Shown here: in pieces, positions 31,467 through 40,015 of the stretch
How the letters are laid out: every line of letters begins with the position of its first letter
Numbering within the stretch: position 1 is the stretch's first letter
NCBI GenBank assembly: GCA_012514775.1
Contig: JAAYZQ010000558.1
Span: forward strand, 1-48,202
Direction of reading: 5' to 3'
Source of the DNA: Anaerolineaceae bacterium
GTDB taxonomy: Bacteria > Chloroflexota > Anaerolineae > JAAYZQ01
Length of the DNA stretch: 48,202 bases
Notes under the pieces: generated by a model
The model's database searches: none
Seen by the model: only the letters and a program-made list of their open reading frames with translations
What the model was told of the DNA's origin: nothing
Program-made: the position numbers and the translations under genes

Positions 31467-31488
31467 CGATCCGGAAAGGAGCACTCAG

Positions 31489-33369
31489 ATGATCGGTGGA
31501 ACTCATGGCAAACTGTTGCACGTCGACTTGACCGCGGGCCGGATTCAGGTGGAATCCCTGCCCGACGAGGTCTATCGCCTGCTGGCCGGCGGGCGGGCGC
31601 TGGTGGCCTACCTGCTGCTGCGCGACCTGCCCCCGGGGGCGGATCCCCTCGGCCCCGAGAACCTTCTCATCTTTGCGCCCGGCGTCATGCAGGGCACCAA
31701 CTTCCCGGGGGCCGGCCGCCACGGCGTCGGCGGCAAGTCGCCCCTCACCGGCGTCCTGGGCAGCTCCGAGGTGGGCGGCTGGTGGGGACACGAGTTCAAG
31801 CGCACCGGGTTCGACGCCCTGGTCGTCACCGGCCGGGCTGCGTCGCCCGTCTACCTCTGGATCCACGACGGCGAGGCCGAGATCCGGCCCGCCGAGGGCT
31901 TGTGGGGCCTGGCCACAGGCCCGGCCCAGGCGGCCATCCGCGAGGAGCTGGGTGACAAGGTGCGCGTCGCCCAGATCGGGCCCGCGGGCGAGAACGGGGT
32001 GCGCTACGCGGCCATCATGCACGACGTCAACCGCGCGGCGGGGCGCAACGGCCTGGGCGCCGTCATGGGCTCCAAGAACCTGAAGGCCGTGGCCGTGCGC
32101 GGCACCCGCAACGTGCCCATCGCCGACCGCAAGCGGGTGACCGCCGTGGCCCGCTGGCTGGGCGAGAACTATCGCAAGGAGATGGCCTGGGCCACCTCGC
32201 CCACCGGCCGCGGCACCCAGGACGGCCTGACGGGCCTCGCGGCCGTGGGTGGGCTGCCTACCCGCAATTTCGGCGTGGCCGTGTTCGAACATCCCGAGCT
32301 GTTGAGCGGCGAGCGCAACTATGCCATGTTCCTGAAGGGCAGGGACACCTGCCAAGGCTGCCCCGTGGCCTGCAAGCAGGTCTTTCAGAACGAGGACCCG
32401 GACCCGTACCGGCGCCTGGACCCCGTCTACGGCGGCGCCGAGTACGAGGCCATGGGCGCCTTTGGCTCCTCGTGCGGCGTGGAGGACAACCTGGCCGTCC
32501 TCAAGGCCAACGAGCTGGCCAACGCCTACGGCCTGGACGCCATCTCCACGGGGATGAGCATCGCCTTTGCCATGGAGTGCTTTGAGAACGGCCTGCTGAC
32601 CACGGCCGACACCGGCGGGCTGGAATACCGCTGGGGAGATGGGGCGCTGCTGGTCCGCAGCGTGGAGATGATAGCCGGGCGCCAGGGCTTTGGCGACTTT
32701 TTGGCCGAGGGGGTGGCCCGCATGGCCGCCCGCATCGGTCCGGCCGCCGAGCCGTTCAACGTCACCGTGCGCCGCCAGGAGCTGCCCATGCACGAGCCCC
32801 GCCTGAAGCCCGCCATGGGCGTCGGCTATGCCGTGGCGCCCGTGGGGGCCGACCACCAGATGAACATGCACGACACGGCCTACCTGCGCCCCGCGGGTAT
32901 GCGCCGGGTCAACAGCGCCCTGGCCGAGCCCCTGCCGCCCGTGACCCGGGCGGAGCTGGACGAGAACAAGTCTGTGGTCTTTTACCACGAGCTCAACTGG
33001 TCACACTTCCTGGACTGCGCCCTCATCTGCCAGTTCTACTGCTACGATTACGCCCAGATGGCCGAGGCCATGTCGGGGGTGACCGGCGTCGAGTATGGCA
33101 TCCACGACATCCTGGCCATCGGCGAGCGGGCGCAGACCCTCTCTCGCCTGCTGAACCTGCGGGAGGGCTCGGGCGCGGAGGAGGACCGGCTGCCCCGCCG
33201 GGTCATGACCGCCTTTGACACCGGCCCCCTGGAGGGCAGCGGCATCAGCGACCAGGATTTTGCCTGGTTCCTGCGCCGCTTTTACGAGAGGATGGGCTGG
33301 GACCCGGAGACGGGTGAGCCGACGCGCCAGCGCCTGGAAGCGCTGGGGATCGCGGGGCTGCTGGCCTGA
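31489..33369 (+). CDS. Second aldehyde:ferredoxin oxidoreductase family protein
   Basis: A 626-residue AOR family enzyme. Cluster Cys are C288, C291 and C295 in TCQGCPVAC, with the fourth expected in LDCALICQFYC near residue 510. The pterin-binding regions GGKSPLTGVLGSSEVGG and SKNLKAVAV are conserved. A likely active-site area contains GADHQMNMHD. It is 45 residues longer than the paralogue at 9723-11468, mainly in the C-terminal domain, so a different substrate is likely. The ATG has AAAGGAG 7 nt upstream. No ferredoxin gene is adjacent, unlike the other copy. The upstream palindrome array may separate it from the preceding transcript. Confidence 0.9.
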   Translation: MIGGTHGKLLHVDLTAGRIQVESLPDEVYRLLAGGRALVAYLLLRDLPPGADPLGPENLLIFAPGVMQGTNFPGAGRHGVGGKSPLTGVLGSSEVGGWWGHEFKRTGFDALVVTGRAASPVYLWIHDGEAEIRPAEGLWGLATGPAQAAIREELGDKVRVAQIGPAGENGVRYAAIMHDVNRAAGRNGLGAVMGSKNLKAVAVRGTRNVPIADRKRVTAVARWLGENYRKEMAWATSPTGRGTQDGLTGLAAVGGLPTRNFGVAVFEHPELLSGERNYAMFLKGRDTCQGCPVACKQVFQNEDPDPYRRLDPVYGGAEYEAMGAFGSSCGVEDNLAVLKANELANAYGLDAISTGMSIAFAMECFENGLLTTADTGGLEYRWGDGALLVRSVEMIAGRQGFGDFLAEGVARMAARIGPAAEPFNVTVRRQELPMHEPRLKPAMGVGYAVAPVGADHQMNMHDTAYLRPAGMRRVNSALAEPLPPVTRAELDENKSVVFYHELNWSHFLDCALICQFYCYDYAQMAEAMSGVTGVEYGIHDILAIGERAQTLSRLLNLREGSGAEEDRLPRRVMTAFDTGPLEGSGISDQDFAWFLRRFYERMGWDPETGEPTRQRLEALGIAGLLA

Positions 33370-33385
33370 CCGGGCGACCGCGACC

Positions 33386-33408
33386 GGGGCGACCGCGAGG
33401 GTCGCCCC
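33386..33408. terminator. Hairpin between convergent AOR and methyltransferase genes
   Basis: 9-bp perfect stem GGGGCGACC (33386-33394) / GGTCGCCCC (33400-33408) with a 5-nt loop, preceded by related GGGCGACC units. It overlaps the stop codon of the minus-strand methyltransferase gene by one base. Likely a shared terminator. The same sequence type is a common dispersed repeat in many GC-rich bacteria. Confidence 0.6.
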
Positions 33409-34097
33409 TACGTGTCCAGGATGAGCAGGAAGCGGTAGAAGAAGTGGGTTTCGAGGGTAAAGCGTTGCAGGCCGCCGGCGCGCAACAGCCCGGCCAGCTC
33501 GTCGAGGCGAAAGCCGCGCTTGACCGAGATGCGGGCGTCGTGGCGAAAGACCGGTGACGTCGTGAGGGTAAAGATCCAGGTGGCCGCGTAGGCCAGGGGC
33601 GCGCGCACCAGGTCGTTGACGACCACCTTGTTCCGGCACAGCCCGAGCATGTGCCGCAGCAGAGACACCACCTCCTCGTCGGGAAAGTGGTGCACGAACT
33701 GCGAGGCGTGGACGTAATCGTAGGACCGGCCCTGCACGGCGAGGACGTCGGCGCACGAGATCTCGATCTCGGGATAGTCCTTGCAGTTCTCCCGGGCCAG
33801 GTCCACGATGAGGCCATGCCGGTCGATGCCGTGGATCTGGAGCCGATAGCCCGCCCGCCGCCCCCAGCGGACCAGGGCCACGGCCACGTCGCCGATGCCG
33901 CAGCCGGCGTCGAGGATGGTCACCGCCTGGCCGGGAGCCCAGGCGCGGCTCTCCCGCCGGAAAAACGAGAGGGCCGGCCGCACCCCGCCGAACAGGCGGT
34001 TCACCGTGGGCAGCATCTCAAAGGTCTGGTGCACCACCTCCGGCCGCAGATCGTCCTCGTCCAGCCACTCCGGGCCCCGGGCTCGCTGTCTGAGCAT
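33408..34097 (-). CDS. Class I SAM-dependent methyltransferase
   Basis: A 229-residue methyltransferase. SAM-binding motif I is ILDAGCGIGDVAVAL, followed by an acidic end of strand 2 (HGIDRHG) and motif SCADVLAV. The long C-terminal half (VNDLVRAPLAYAAT, FRLDELAGLLRAGG) resembles UbiE/COQ5-like and flavoprotein-linked methyltransferases. The ATG at 34097 has GAGGGAG 6 nt upstream. It is the last gene of the Act operon, 10 bp after a geranylgeranyl-reductase-type flavoprotein and near a UbiA prenyltransferase. Methylation of a quinone ring is therefore the favoured, but unproven, role. Confidence 0.8.
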   Translation of the reverse strand: MLRQRARGPEWLDEDDLRPEVVHQTFEMLPTVNRLFGGVRPALSFFRRESRAWAPGQAVTILDAGCGIGDVAVALVRWGRRAGYRLQIHGIDRHGLIVDLARENCKDYPEIEISCADVLAVQGRSYDYVHASQFVHHFPDEEVVSLLRHMLGLCRNKVVVNDLVRAPLAYAATWIFTLTTSPVFRHDARISVKRGFRLDELAGLLRAGGLQRFTLETHFFYRFLLILDT

Positions 34098-34107
34098 GGC
34101 TTCTCCC

Positions 34108-35352
34108 TCAGCCCAGCCCCAGGGCCAGGCGATCCCGCAGTGTAAGATCGCGATAGCGGCTGGTGCCGGTGACAATGCCCAGCAGCTTCTGGAAGAGCGC
34201 CGTGTCGCGCGACAGGCGGGCCACGGCGCGGTTGGCCAGGGCCGGGTAGCGCGACACGTCCAGCATGAGCTGGGTCAGCTTGTAGACGTCGTGGGTGATG
34301 CGCGCCCGCTCGGCGGCATAGGGCGCCAGGGCGGCGTCGCTCGCGTCGCCCGTCTCCAGGGCGCGGCGCACGATGGGCACGGCGGCCTGGACGCTCTTGA
34401 GGGCCAGGGTCATCCCCTCGCCGGTGATGGGATCGAGAAAGCCGGCGCTGTCGCCCACCAGGAGCAGGCCCGGCCGGTGGATGGGATCGACGCGAAAGCC
34501 CAGGGGGCCGCGGGCTGCCACGGGCGGCAGCACCTCGCTGTCGCGGATGCGCTCGGCCAGCCCCGGCGCGGCGCGCAAGAAGCGGTGGTAGGCCTCGGCC
34601 AGGTGACCCTGGAAGGCGCCCATGCCTTCTTTTTCCACCAGGATGGCCACCAGGACCAGGTCGCCGGCCAGGGGCGCCGCATAGATCTCGTTGCCCTCCT
34701 GAAAAAAGACCTCGATGTAGGGCTCGATGCCGTCGACGCCCCGCAGGTGCCCGGCGATGCCCCAGCGCTGCCGCTTCAGAACGGTCTTCTCGATGCCGTA
34801 GCGGTTGTGAAACTTGCTGTGCATGCCGTCGGCCGCCAGGGTCAGGGGCGCGCGCAGGGTTTCCGGGCTCGACAGGCGGCCGGTGGCCCGCCCGGTGACC
34901 CCCCGGATGGCCCCGTCCTCGTAGACCGCCTCGCTCACCGTAAAGCCCTCCCGCACGGTGACGTTGGGCAGGGCCGCGGCCCGCTGCAGGAGCAGGTGGT
35001 CCAGCTCGTAGCGGCGGATGACGACGCTACAGGCCGCCTTCCCGCCGGCGGGCGGAAAGTCGGCCTGGGCCCAGGTGCCATCGTGGCTGCGAAAGCGCAG
35101 GCCACGGGCCAGCCCGGCGCCCGCGGCCAGCATATCGTCCATGAGGCCCAGCGACTCCAGGATGGCCACGCCCTCGGGCATGATCCCCTCGCCACAGGTC
35201 TTGTGCCGCGGAAAGGTGGCCCGGTCGACGAGGAGCACCCGGAAGCCCTCCCGGCCCAGGAGGAGGGCGGCGCTCGACCCGGCAACCCCGCCGCCCACGA
35301 CGATCACGTCGGCATCCCACCGAGACCGTCCAGATCCAGACATGGTTCGCAC
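34108..35352 (-). CDS. Geranylgeranyl-reductase-type FAD flavoprotein
   Basis: A 414-residue flavoprotein that in this family reduces isoprenoid double bonds (chlorophyll or archaeal lipid side chains, or menaquinone tail by MenJ). The FAD Rossmann motif is VIVVGGGVAGSSAALLLG near residue 17. The second FAD motif, LLLVGDSAGFLDPITGEG, is well conserved, as is CGEGIMPEG near the N-terminus. The start is GTG at 35352 with GGAAAG close upstream. ATG at 35343 would give 411 residues. It lies between UbiA and a methyltransferase in the Act operon, so partial saturation of a menaquinone tail is the most economical guess. Confidence 0.8.
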   Translation of the reverse strand: MRTMSGSGRSRWDADVIVVGGGVAGSSAALLLGREGFRVLLVDRATFPRHKTCGEGIMPEGVAILESLGLMDDMLAAGAGLARGLRFRSHDGTWAQADFPPAGGKAACSVVIRRYELDHLLLQRAAALPNVTVREGFTVSEAVYEDGAIRGVTGRATGRLSSPETLRAPLTLAADGMHSKFHNRYGIEKTVLKRQRWGIAGHLRGVDGIEPYIEVFFQEGNEIYAAPLAGDLVLVAILVEKEGMGAFQGHLAEAYHRFLRAAPGLAERIRDSEVLPPVAARGPLGFRVDPIHRPGLLLVGDSAGFLDPITGEGMTLALKSVQAAVPIVRRALETGDASDAALAPYAAERARITHDVYKLTQLMLDVSRYPALANRAVARLSRDTALFQKLLGIVTGTSRYRDLTLRDRLALGLG

Positions 35353-35377
35353 TTCTTTCCAGCCCCGCCCGGCGTCG

Positions 35378-36283
35378 CTACAGCCCCTGCAGCAACTGCC
35401 AGGTGATAAATCCCAGGAATCCGGCGGTCATCAGGTAGCCCAGGCGCATCATCCACCGGTAGTTGCGCTGCACCTGGTCGTCGTCGTACTCGCGCCACCA
35501 CAGGCCCACCAGCCCCGCCTGGCCGACCAGCGACAGGCCAACGAGGACGGCCTCCAGGCGGCCCAGGTACTGCCAGCAGAGGGCGGCCATGACCGCGGCC
35601 CCCGCCAGCAGGCAGGCGATGGCCACGGCAAAGGTCCCCTCGCCGGCGTGCACGGCAAAGGAGATGACTCCCTGCCTTCGGTCCTCCGCCCGCTGGTAGA
35701 CCTGCGTCAGCGGATAGAAACCGGTGATGACCAGGGCCGCCGACAGCAGCCCGGCCAGGGGCTTGAGGGCCAGGAGGCTGCCCCAGCTATCGTGGACGAA
35801 CAGCCAGCCCGCCGTCGTGCCGCCCATGCCCTGGAAGATGCTGACCAGGAGCAGGCTGGCCCAGGGCCGCGCCTTGAGCCGCGTGACAGGGTGCGAGTAG
35901 GCTGTGCTCACCGCGCCCATGATGAGCGACAGGACAAAGAGGGGCAGGCTGACGAAAAACATGATGATCAGCCCCAGCACCTGCACGCCCACGGCAAAGG
36001 TCCAGAGCTGGCGGGTCACCTTGGGCGGGTTCCACAAACCGCCCACCGGCCCCTCGTCGCGGTCGTAATAGGAGTTGAGGGCCGTGGACCCGCCATAGAA
36101 CAGGATGTGCACCACGAAAAAGACGAGCCAGAAGCGGGCGTCGATGAGATGGACGGCCTCTTCGCCCCCGGCCAGGACAAAGCCCCACAGGAACAGGGGC
36201 ATGAGCATCACCTGCCAGTGGGGCCTGAGGTGCAGAACGAGAGCCCACAAGCTCATTCTTTGGTTTTGGCCAACGGCTGCCAC
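35378..36283 (-). CDS. UbiA-family prenyltransferase
   Basis: Integral membrane prenyltransferase of about 301 residues and eight or nine helices. It joins a polyprenyl chain to an aromatic or other acceptor. The first Asp-rich motif is NSYYDRDEG (N70 to D76). The second motif region reads YQRAEDRRQG, with fewer Asp than usual. The start is uncertain: GTG at 36283 has AGGGA 11 nt upstream, and ATG at 36256 has no SD. It lies 28 bp after a cytochrome c gene in the Act operon and is followed by a reductase and a methyltransferase. A MenA-like step in quinone synthesis is the favoured role; chlorophyll- or lipid-type transfer is the alternative. Confidence 0.8.
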   Translation of the reverse strand: MAAVGQNQRMSLWALVLHLRPHWQVMLMPLFLWGFVLAGGEEAVHLIDARFWLVFFVVHILFYGGSTALNSYYDRDEGPVGGLWNPPKVTRQLWTFAVGVQVLGLIIMFFVSLPLFVLSLIMGAVSTAYSHPVTRLKARPWASLLLVSIFQGMGGTTAGWLFVHDSWGSLLALKPLAGLLSAALVITGFYPLTQVYQRAEDRRQGVISFAVHAGEGTFAVAIACLLAGAAVMAALCWQYLGRLEAVLVGLSLVGQAGLVGLWWREYDDDQVQRNYRWMMRLGYLMTAGFLGFITWQLLQGL

Positions 36284-36311
36284 GGTAGTTCGACGTCCCT
36301 GCTAGTGTCCG

Positions 36312-36767
36312 TTATTGGGTCGCTTCGTGAAGAAAGGCGATCACCTGGGTCAGCTCGTCCTCGGGCAGGGGCACGGGCGGCATGGCCCCGCCGCCGTTGG
36401 TAATCCACACGCGCAGGTTCTCGTCGGTGACCGGGTCGCCGCTGGGCAACTGGTCCTGCTCAAAGAGTCCGGCGAGGCCGGGCCCCACCTTGGCTTCGGC
36501 CGTCAGGTTGTGGCACACGGCGCAGTTCGTCTCAAAGACCTGCTCGCCCGCCTGCACCACCGGGTCGCCGGCGGCGCCCGTCTCCCCTGGCACCGCCGTG
36601 CCTTCGCCCCCGGCCACCTGGGTGCCCGCGGGCGGCTGGGTGACGACCGCCGGCAGCGTGGCGGGGTAGAGGGTGCGGATGGGGGTCGGCGCGTCGGGCA
36701 GCGGCTGCGGGCTGCAGCCGGCCACAAAGATGACTATGAACATGGCAAGAGCCAGGGTTTTCTTCAT
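36312..36767 (-). CDS. Monoheme cytochrome c lipoprotein
   Basis: A 151-residue exported cytochrome c. The signal peptide ends in a lipobox (FVAGC, C18). A Pro-rich linker (about 20-60) follows, then a class I cytochrome domain with NCAVCHN (C82, C85, H86) and a likely axial Met in GGGAMPP (M129). The ATG at 36767 has AGGA 10 nt upstream. In the Act operon it takes the position where a second NrfD-like subunit (ActF) would be expected. It is probably the electron acceptor of the complex, passing electrons toward a terminal oxidase, or an extra subunit of it. Confidence 0.85.
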   Translation of the reverse strand: MKKTLALAMFIVIFVAGCSPQPLPDAPTPIRTLYPATLPAVVTQPPAGTQVAGGEGTAVPGETGAAGDPVVQAGEQVFETNCAVCHNLTAEAKVGPGLAGLFEQDQLPSGDPVTDENLRVWITNGGGAMPPVPLPEDELTQVIAFLHEATQ

Positions 36768-36789
36768 GAGCCAGGTTCCTTTCGGTCCA

Positions 36790-37293
36790 TCAGGGTTGCA
36801 GAGTATGCACATAGTTAACAATGTCCCAGGTCTGCCGCTCGTCGACGTTTTCGCGCAGCGGGGGCATGGCCCCGATCCCCTGGGTGATCACCTGGTACAG
36901 CCCCGCGTCGGGATATTGGGCGATGCGCGCCTCGGTCAGGTTCGCCGGCTGGCGGGCATCCGCGCGCCAGAACGCGGTGACGGGACCGTCGGCCTGCCCC
37001 TGGGCGCCGTGGCAGACGGAGCAGTGCACGTCATAGAGTAAGGCACCCCGCTCCAGCGAGACCTCGTCGGCCGGCACCGGGTTGGCCAGGTTGGCCGGCA
37101 CGTCGTGCCACGCCGGGCGCGAGATGGGCACCGCCTCGTCGGCCGCCAGCCGGCGCGGCGGCTCCTGGTAGGCGATGGACGGCTGATCCTCCATGAAGCT
37201 CTTCCAATCCACGGCAATGATCTCGTAGACGAACAAGAGCAGCAGAACGACGGCCAACACGAGCACGATGAGGGGGATAAAGCGGCGGATCAT
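36790..37293 (-). CDS. actE: Alternative complex III cytochrome c subunit ActE
   Basis: A 167-residue monoheme cytochrome c with an N-terminal membrane helix (about 5-27) that anchors it outside the cell membrane. Residues 33-64 (KSFMEDQPSIAYQEPPRR) match the ActE-type segment before the heme domain. The heme site is DVHCSVCHG (C91, C94, H95), with M143 in GAMPPL as likely sixth ligand. The ATG overlaps the stop of actD and has GGAGG 5 nt upstream. In known complexes ActE carries electrons beside the pentaheme ActA. Confidence 0.85.
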   Translation of the reverse strand: MIRRFIPLIVLVLAVVLLLLFVYEIIAVDWKSFMEDQPSIAYQEPPRRLAADEAVPISRPAWHDVPANLANPVPADEVSLERGALLYDVHCSVCHGAQGQADGPVTAFWRADARQPANLTEARIAQYPDAGLYQVITQGIGAMPPLRENVDERQTWDIVNYVHTLQP

Positions 37294-37814
37294 AGGCTCC
37301 TCCGTTCTGGCTCGCCGATGTCCTCGGCACCCAGCGCGTCCAGGGCGGCGACCACGTCCTCGCGCAGGTCGTCGGGCGTCTCGACCACCAGGCCGATGCG
37401 TCCGGTGTTCAGCTCCGGGTCGTACGGCTCGGGCCGGTGGTCGGGGAAGCGGTTCAGCACCAGGAAGCTGCCAAACGTGCCCAGGATGAGGGCCAGCATG
37501 GTAAACTCGTACAGCAGCAGAGCGGTCGGCGGAAAGGGCACGATGGGCTGGCCGCCCACGCGGATGACGTACAGGTTGGGGGTGATCCCCACGAAAAAGA
37601 GCCCGATGAGCAGGCCCAGGGCGGCGCTCACCAGGGCGATGGCGGGCAGCCACGTGCGACGGTGGGGCCGCCCCAGCACCCGCTCGGAGAGCGAGATGTG
37701 CGACAGGACGCTGATATTCTCCTCGGGAATGCCCAGCTCGTGCAAGCGATCCAGCGCCTCGACGGTTGGATCGATGTCCCGGAATGAGCCCATAACGAGA
37801 GATGTGTCGGCCAT
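37290..37814 (-). CDS. actD: Alternative complex III membrane subunit ActD (DUF3341)
   Basis: A 174-residue DUF3341 protein. An N-terminal ferredoxin-like region (SFRDIDPTVEALDRLHELGI) is followed by two membrane helices (about 55-76 and 100-125) and a C-terminal soluble part ending EDIGEPERR. The ATG at 37814 follows AGGAGG at 10 nt; the GTG upstream overlaps that SD. It lies between actC and actE, in the standard Act order. Confidence 0.9.
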   Translation of the reverse strand: MADTSLVMGSFRDIDPTVEALDRLHELGIPEENISVLSHISLSERVLGRPHRRTWLPAIALVSAALGLLIGLFFVGITPNLYVIRVGGQPIVPFPPTALLLYEFTMLALILGTFGSFLVLNRFPDHRPEPYDPELNTGRIGLVVETPDDLREDVVAALDALGAEDIGEPERRSL

Positions 37815-37848
37815 GGACGTTTTGCCTCCTGACACCTCGGTTCTAACC

Positions 37849-39300
37849 CTATTCTTCCAGCTCGGCGACGCTGGACACCCGCGCCTTGCCCACCCGCCGG
37901 AGGGTGTGAGCCAGTTGCCCCTCGAACACCTCCCAGACGGGGATGATGGGGATGAGACGCGACAGCACCCCGTAAAACAGCAGGAAGGTGCACAGCGAGC
38001 CTATGATCAGCGAGATTTCCACGATGGACGGCGTATAGCCACCCCAGTTAAAGGGCACGTGGTTGCGCCGCAGAAAGCCGGTGACGATGATATAGCGCTC
38101 CAGGTACATGCCGACGTTGATCCCGATGGTGATGAGCAACAACGCCGGGATGGAGCGCCGTATGCGCCTGTTCCACAGCGTCAGCCAGGGCACGACCACG
38201 TTAAAGAACAGCATCGTGTACCAGAAGGGAGCCATCTCGCCCCGGGTCTGAAGCTCGATGAGGGTGTGCCCGGCCGCGTCGCCGGCGTACCACTCCATGA
38301 GAAAGTCGGCAAAGAAAAAGTAGAGCCACACGAAGGAAAAGATGAACACCAGCCTCACCAGCCCGTCGAGGTGCTCCTGGCGGATGAAATAGTGCAGTTT
38401 CATGCTCGACCGGGCGATGATCAACACCGTGACCGCCGCCGAGAGCCCCGAGTAGACGGCGCCGACGATAAAGTAGGGGGCAAAGATCGAGCTGCGCCAG
38501 CCGATGGCCTTGGTCATGGCCAGGTCCCAGGAGACGATGGTGTGCACCGAGAACATGACCGGGATGATGACGATGGAAAAGATCTTGATGGCCGCGTTCA
38601 AATGGCGCCACTGTTCCTCGGTTCCGCGCCAGCCCAGCGACAGCGCGCTGTACAGCTTGTGGCGCCACCCGCTGGCGATCCGGTCCCGGGCCATGGCCAG
38701 GTCGGGGATCAGCGGCAAGAAGAGGTAAAGCGAGCTGCCCACCAGGTAGGTCACGATGGCCATCTCGTCCCACAGGAAGGGCGAGTGGTAGTTGGGCCAC
38801 AAGCCCCGCTGGTTGGGGTAGGGGGCGATCCAGTAGGAGACCCACACCCGGCCGACGTGGATGCCCAGGAAGGAAGCGCCCACGATGAGGGATGTCGAGG
38901 TCATCATCTCGGCCGCCCGGGTGATGGGCCGCCGGTACTCGGCGCCAAAGATGCGCAGGATGGCCGAGATGAACGTGCCGGCGTGGCTGATGCCGATCCA
39001 GAAGATAAAGCTGGCGATAAAGACGCCCCAGTAGTTGGGCCGGCGCAGCCCGGTGACGCCCATGCCACTGACGATCATGTACAACCAGACGGTGATAAAG
39101 GCGCCCAGGACCAGGGCAAAGAGGATGCCCATGACCACGCGGAACTCGCGTCCGGTGTTCATCATGGCGTCGAGGACCATCTGGTTCATCTCTTCCCTGG
39201 GCCGCGGGTCGTGCACCAGCGACTCGGTGTGATCGATTTCGTGGGGCTCGGCCGGGGCTACCCCTTCCGCCCAGCGTCTCGCTCTACTCAGTACGGACAT
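37849..39300 (-). CDS. actC: Alternative complex III NrfD-like quinol-binding subunit ActC
   Basis: A 483-residue integral membrane protein of the NrfD/PsrC family with ten predicted helices. It forms the quinol-oxidising site on the outer side of the membrane. Typical segments are SHAGTFISAILRI (helix 3), PFLWDEMAIVTYLVGSSLYL and VHTIVSWDLAM. A 60-residue cytoplasmic head and a 30-residue tail flank the membrane part. The ATG at 39300 lies inside the end of actB2 (17-bp overlap) with GAGG 8 nt upstream. It is the only NrfD-like gene in the operon; known complexes normally have a second one, ActF. Confidence 0.93.
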   Translation of the reverse strand: MSVLSRARRWAEGVAPAEPHEIDHTESLVHDPRPREEMNQMVLDAMMNTGREFRVVMGILFALVLGAFITVWLYMIVSGMGVTGLRRPNYWGVFIASFIFWIGISHAGTFISAILRIFGAEYRRPITRAAEMMTSTSLIVGASFLGIHVGRVWVSYWIAPYPNQRGLWPNYHSPFLWDEMAIVTYLVGSSLYLFLPLIPDLAMARDRIASGWRHKLYSALSLGWRGTEEQWRHLNAAIKIFSIVIIPVMFSVHTIVSWDLAMTKAIGWRSSIFAPYFIVGAVYSGLSAAVTVLIIARSSMKLHYFIRQEHLDGLVRLVFIFSFVWLYFFFADFLMEWYAGDAAGHTLIELQTRGEMAPFWYTMLFFNVVVPWLTLWNRRIRRSIPALLLITIGINVGMYLERYIIVTGFLRRNHVPFNWGGYTPSIVEISLIIGSLCTFLLFYGVLSRLIPIIPVWEVFEGQLAHTLRRVGKARVSSVAELEE

Positions 39301-40012
39301 TGGACTCGCCTCGCTTCAGGTACGCCACGGATGGGTTGGTCCCCAGGTCGGCGAGAAAAAAGTCGGCCCGGGGACTGCGAAAGAGCCGCGATACCTGGCT
39401 CTCCGGATCGTCCAGGTTGCCAAAGACCAGCGCATCCGTGGGGCAGGTCTGCACGCACGCCGGCTTGACCGCCTCGGTGTCGAACTCGATGCCCTCGGCG
39501 CGGGCCTCTTCCCGGGCGCGGCGAAGGCGCTGCACGCAAAAGGTACACTTTTCCATGATGCCCCGCCGCCGCACAGTGACGTCGGGGTTGAGCTGCTCGT
39601 TCAGGGGTTCCGGGAAGTACGGGTCGAACCAGTTGAAATAGCGCACCTTGTAGGGACAGTTGATGCCACAGTAGCGGATGCCGACACAGCGGTTATAGAC
39701 CTGGACGTTGAGCCCGTCGTTGGTGTCGTGGTAGGTGGCATACATGGGGCACACCGGCTCGCAGGGCGCCGTCTGGCAGTGCTGGCACAGCATGGGCCGG
39801 AAGCTGGCCGTCACCTGGTCGGGGTGCTGCTGCCAGTAGCGCTCGATCCAGATCCAGTGCATGGCCCGGTCGCGGATGGTCTCCACCAGGCCGACGAAGG
39901 CCACGTTGTTCTCGGCGTGGCAGGCCACGACACAGGCCTGGCAGCCGGTGCAGAGGTCCAGGTCGATGGCCATGCCCCAGTGGTACTTGTCTTGTGCTTG
40001 CTCTTCCGACAT
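39284..40012 (-). CDS. actB2: Alternative complex III iron-sulfur subunit ActB2
   Basis: A 242-residue ferredoxin-type protein with four cysteine clusters: CTGCQACVVAC, CQHCQTAPCEPVCP, CVGIRYCGINCPYK and CTFCVQR with a later CVQTCP. In studied complexes this part carries three [4Fe-4S] clusters and one [3Fe-4S]. It has no signal peptide of its own and is presumably exported with ActB1. ActB is a single fused polypeptide in several studied species; here the two halves are separate genes only 3 bp apart. Confidence 0.92.
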   Translation of the reverse strand: MSEEQAQDKYHWGMAIDLDLCTGCQACVVACHAENNVAFVGLVETIRDRAMHWIWIERYWQQHPDQVTASFRPMLCQHCQTAPCEPVCPMYATYHDTNDGLNVQVYNRCVGIRYCGINCPYKVRYFNWFDPYFPEPLNEQLNPDVTVRRRGIMEKCTFCVQRLRRAREEARAEGIEFDTEAVKPACVQTCPTDALVFGNLDDPESQVSRLFRSPRADFFLADLGTNPSVAYLKRGESNVRTE

Positions 40013-40015
40013 CGC

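Noticed and set aside
30427..32988. 853-codon minus-strand frame over the protease and AOR genes
   Set aside because: The opposite strand holds the conserved genes with SD sites. The frame crosses the palindrome array and has no recognisable domain.
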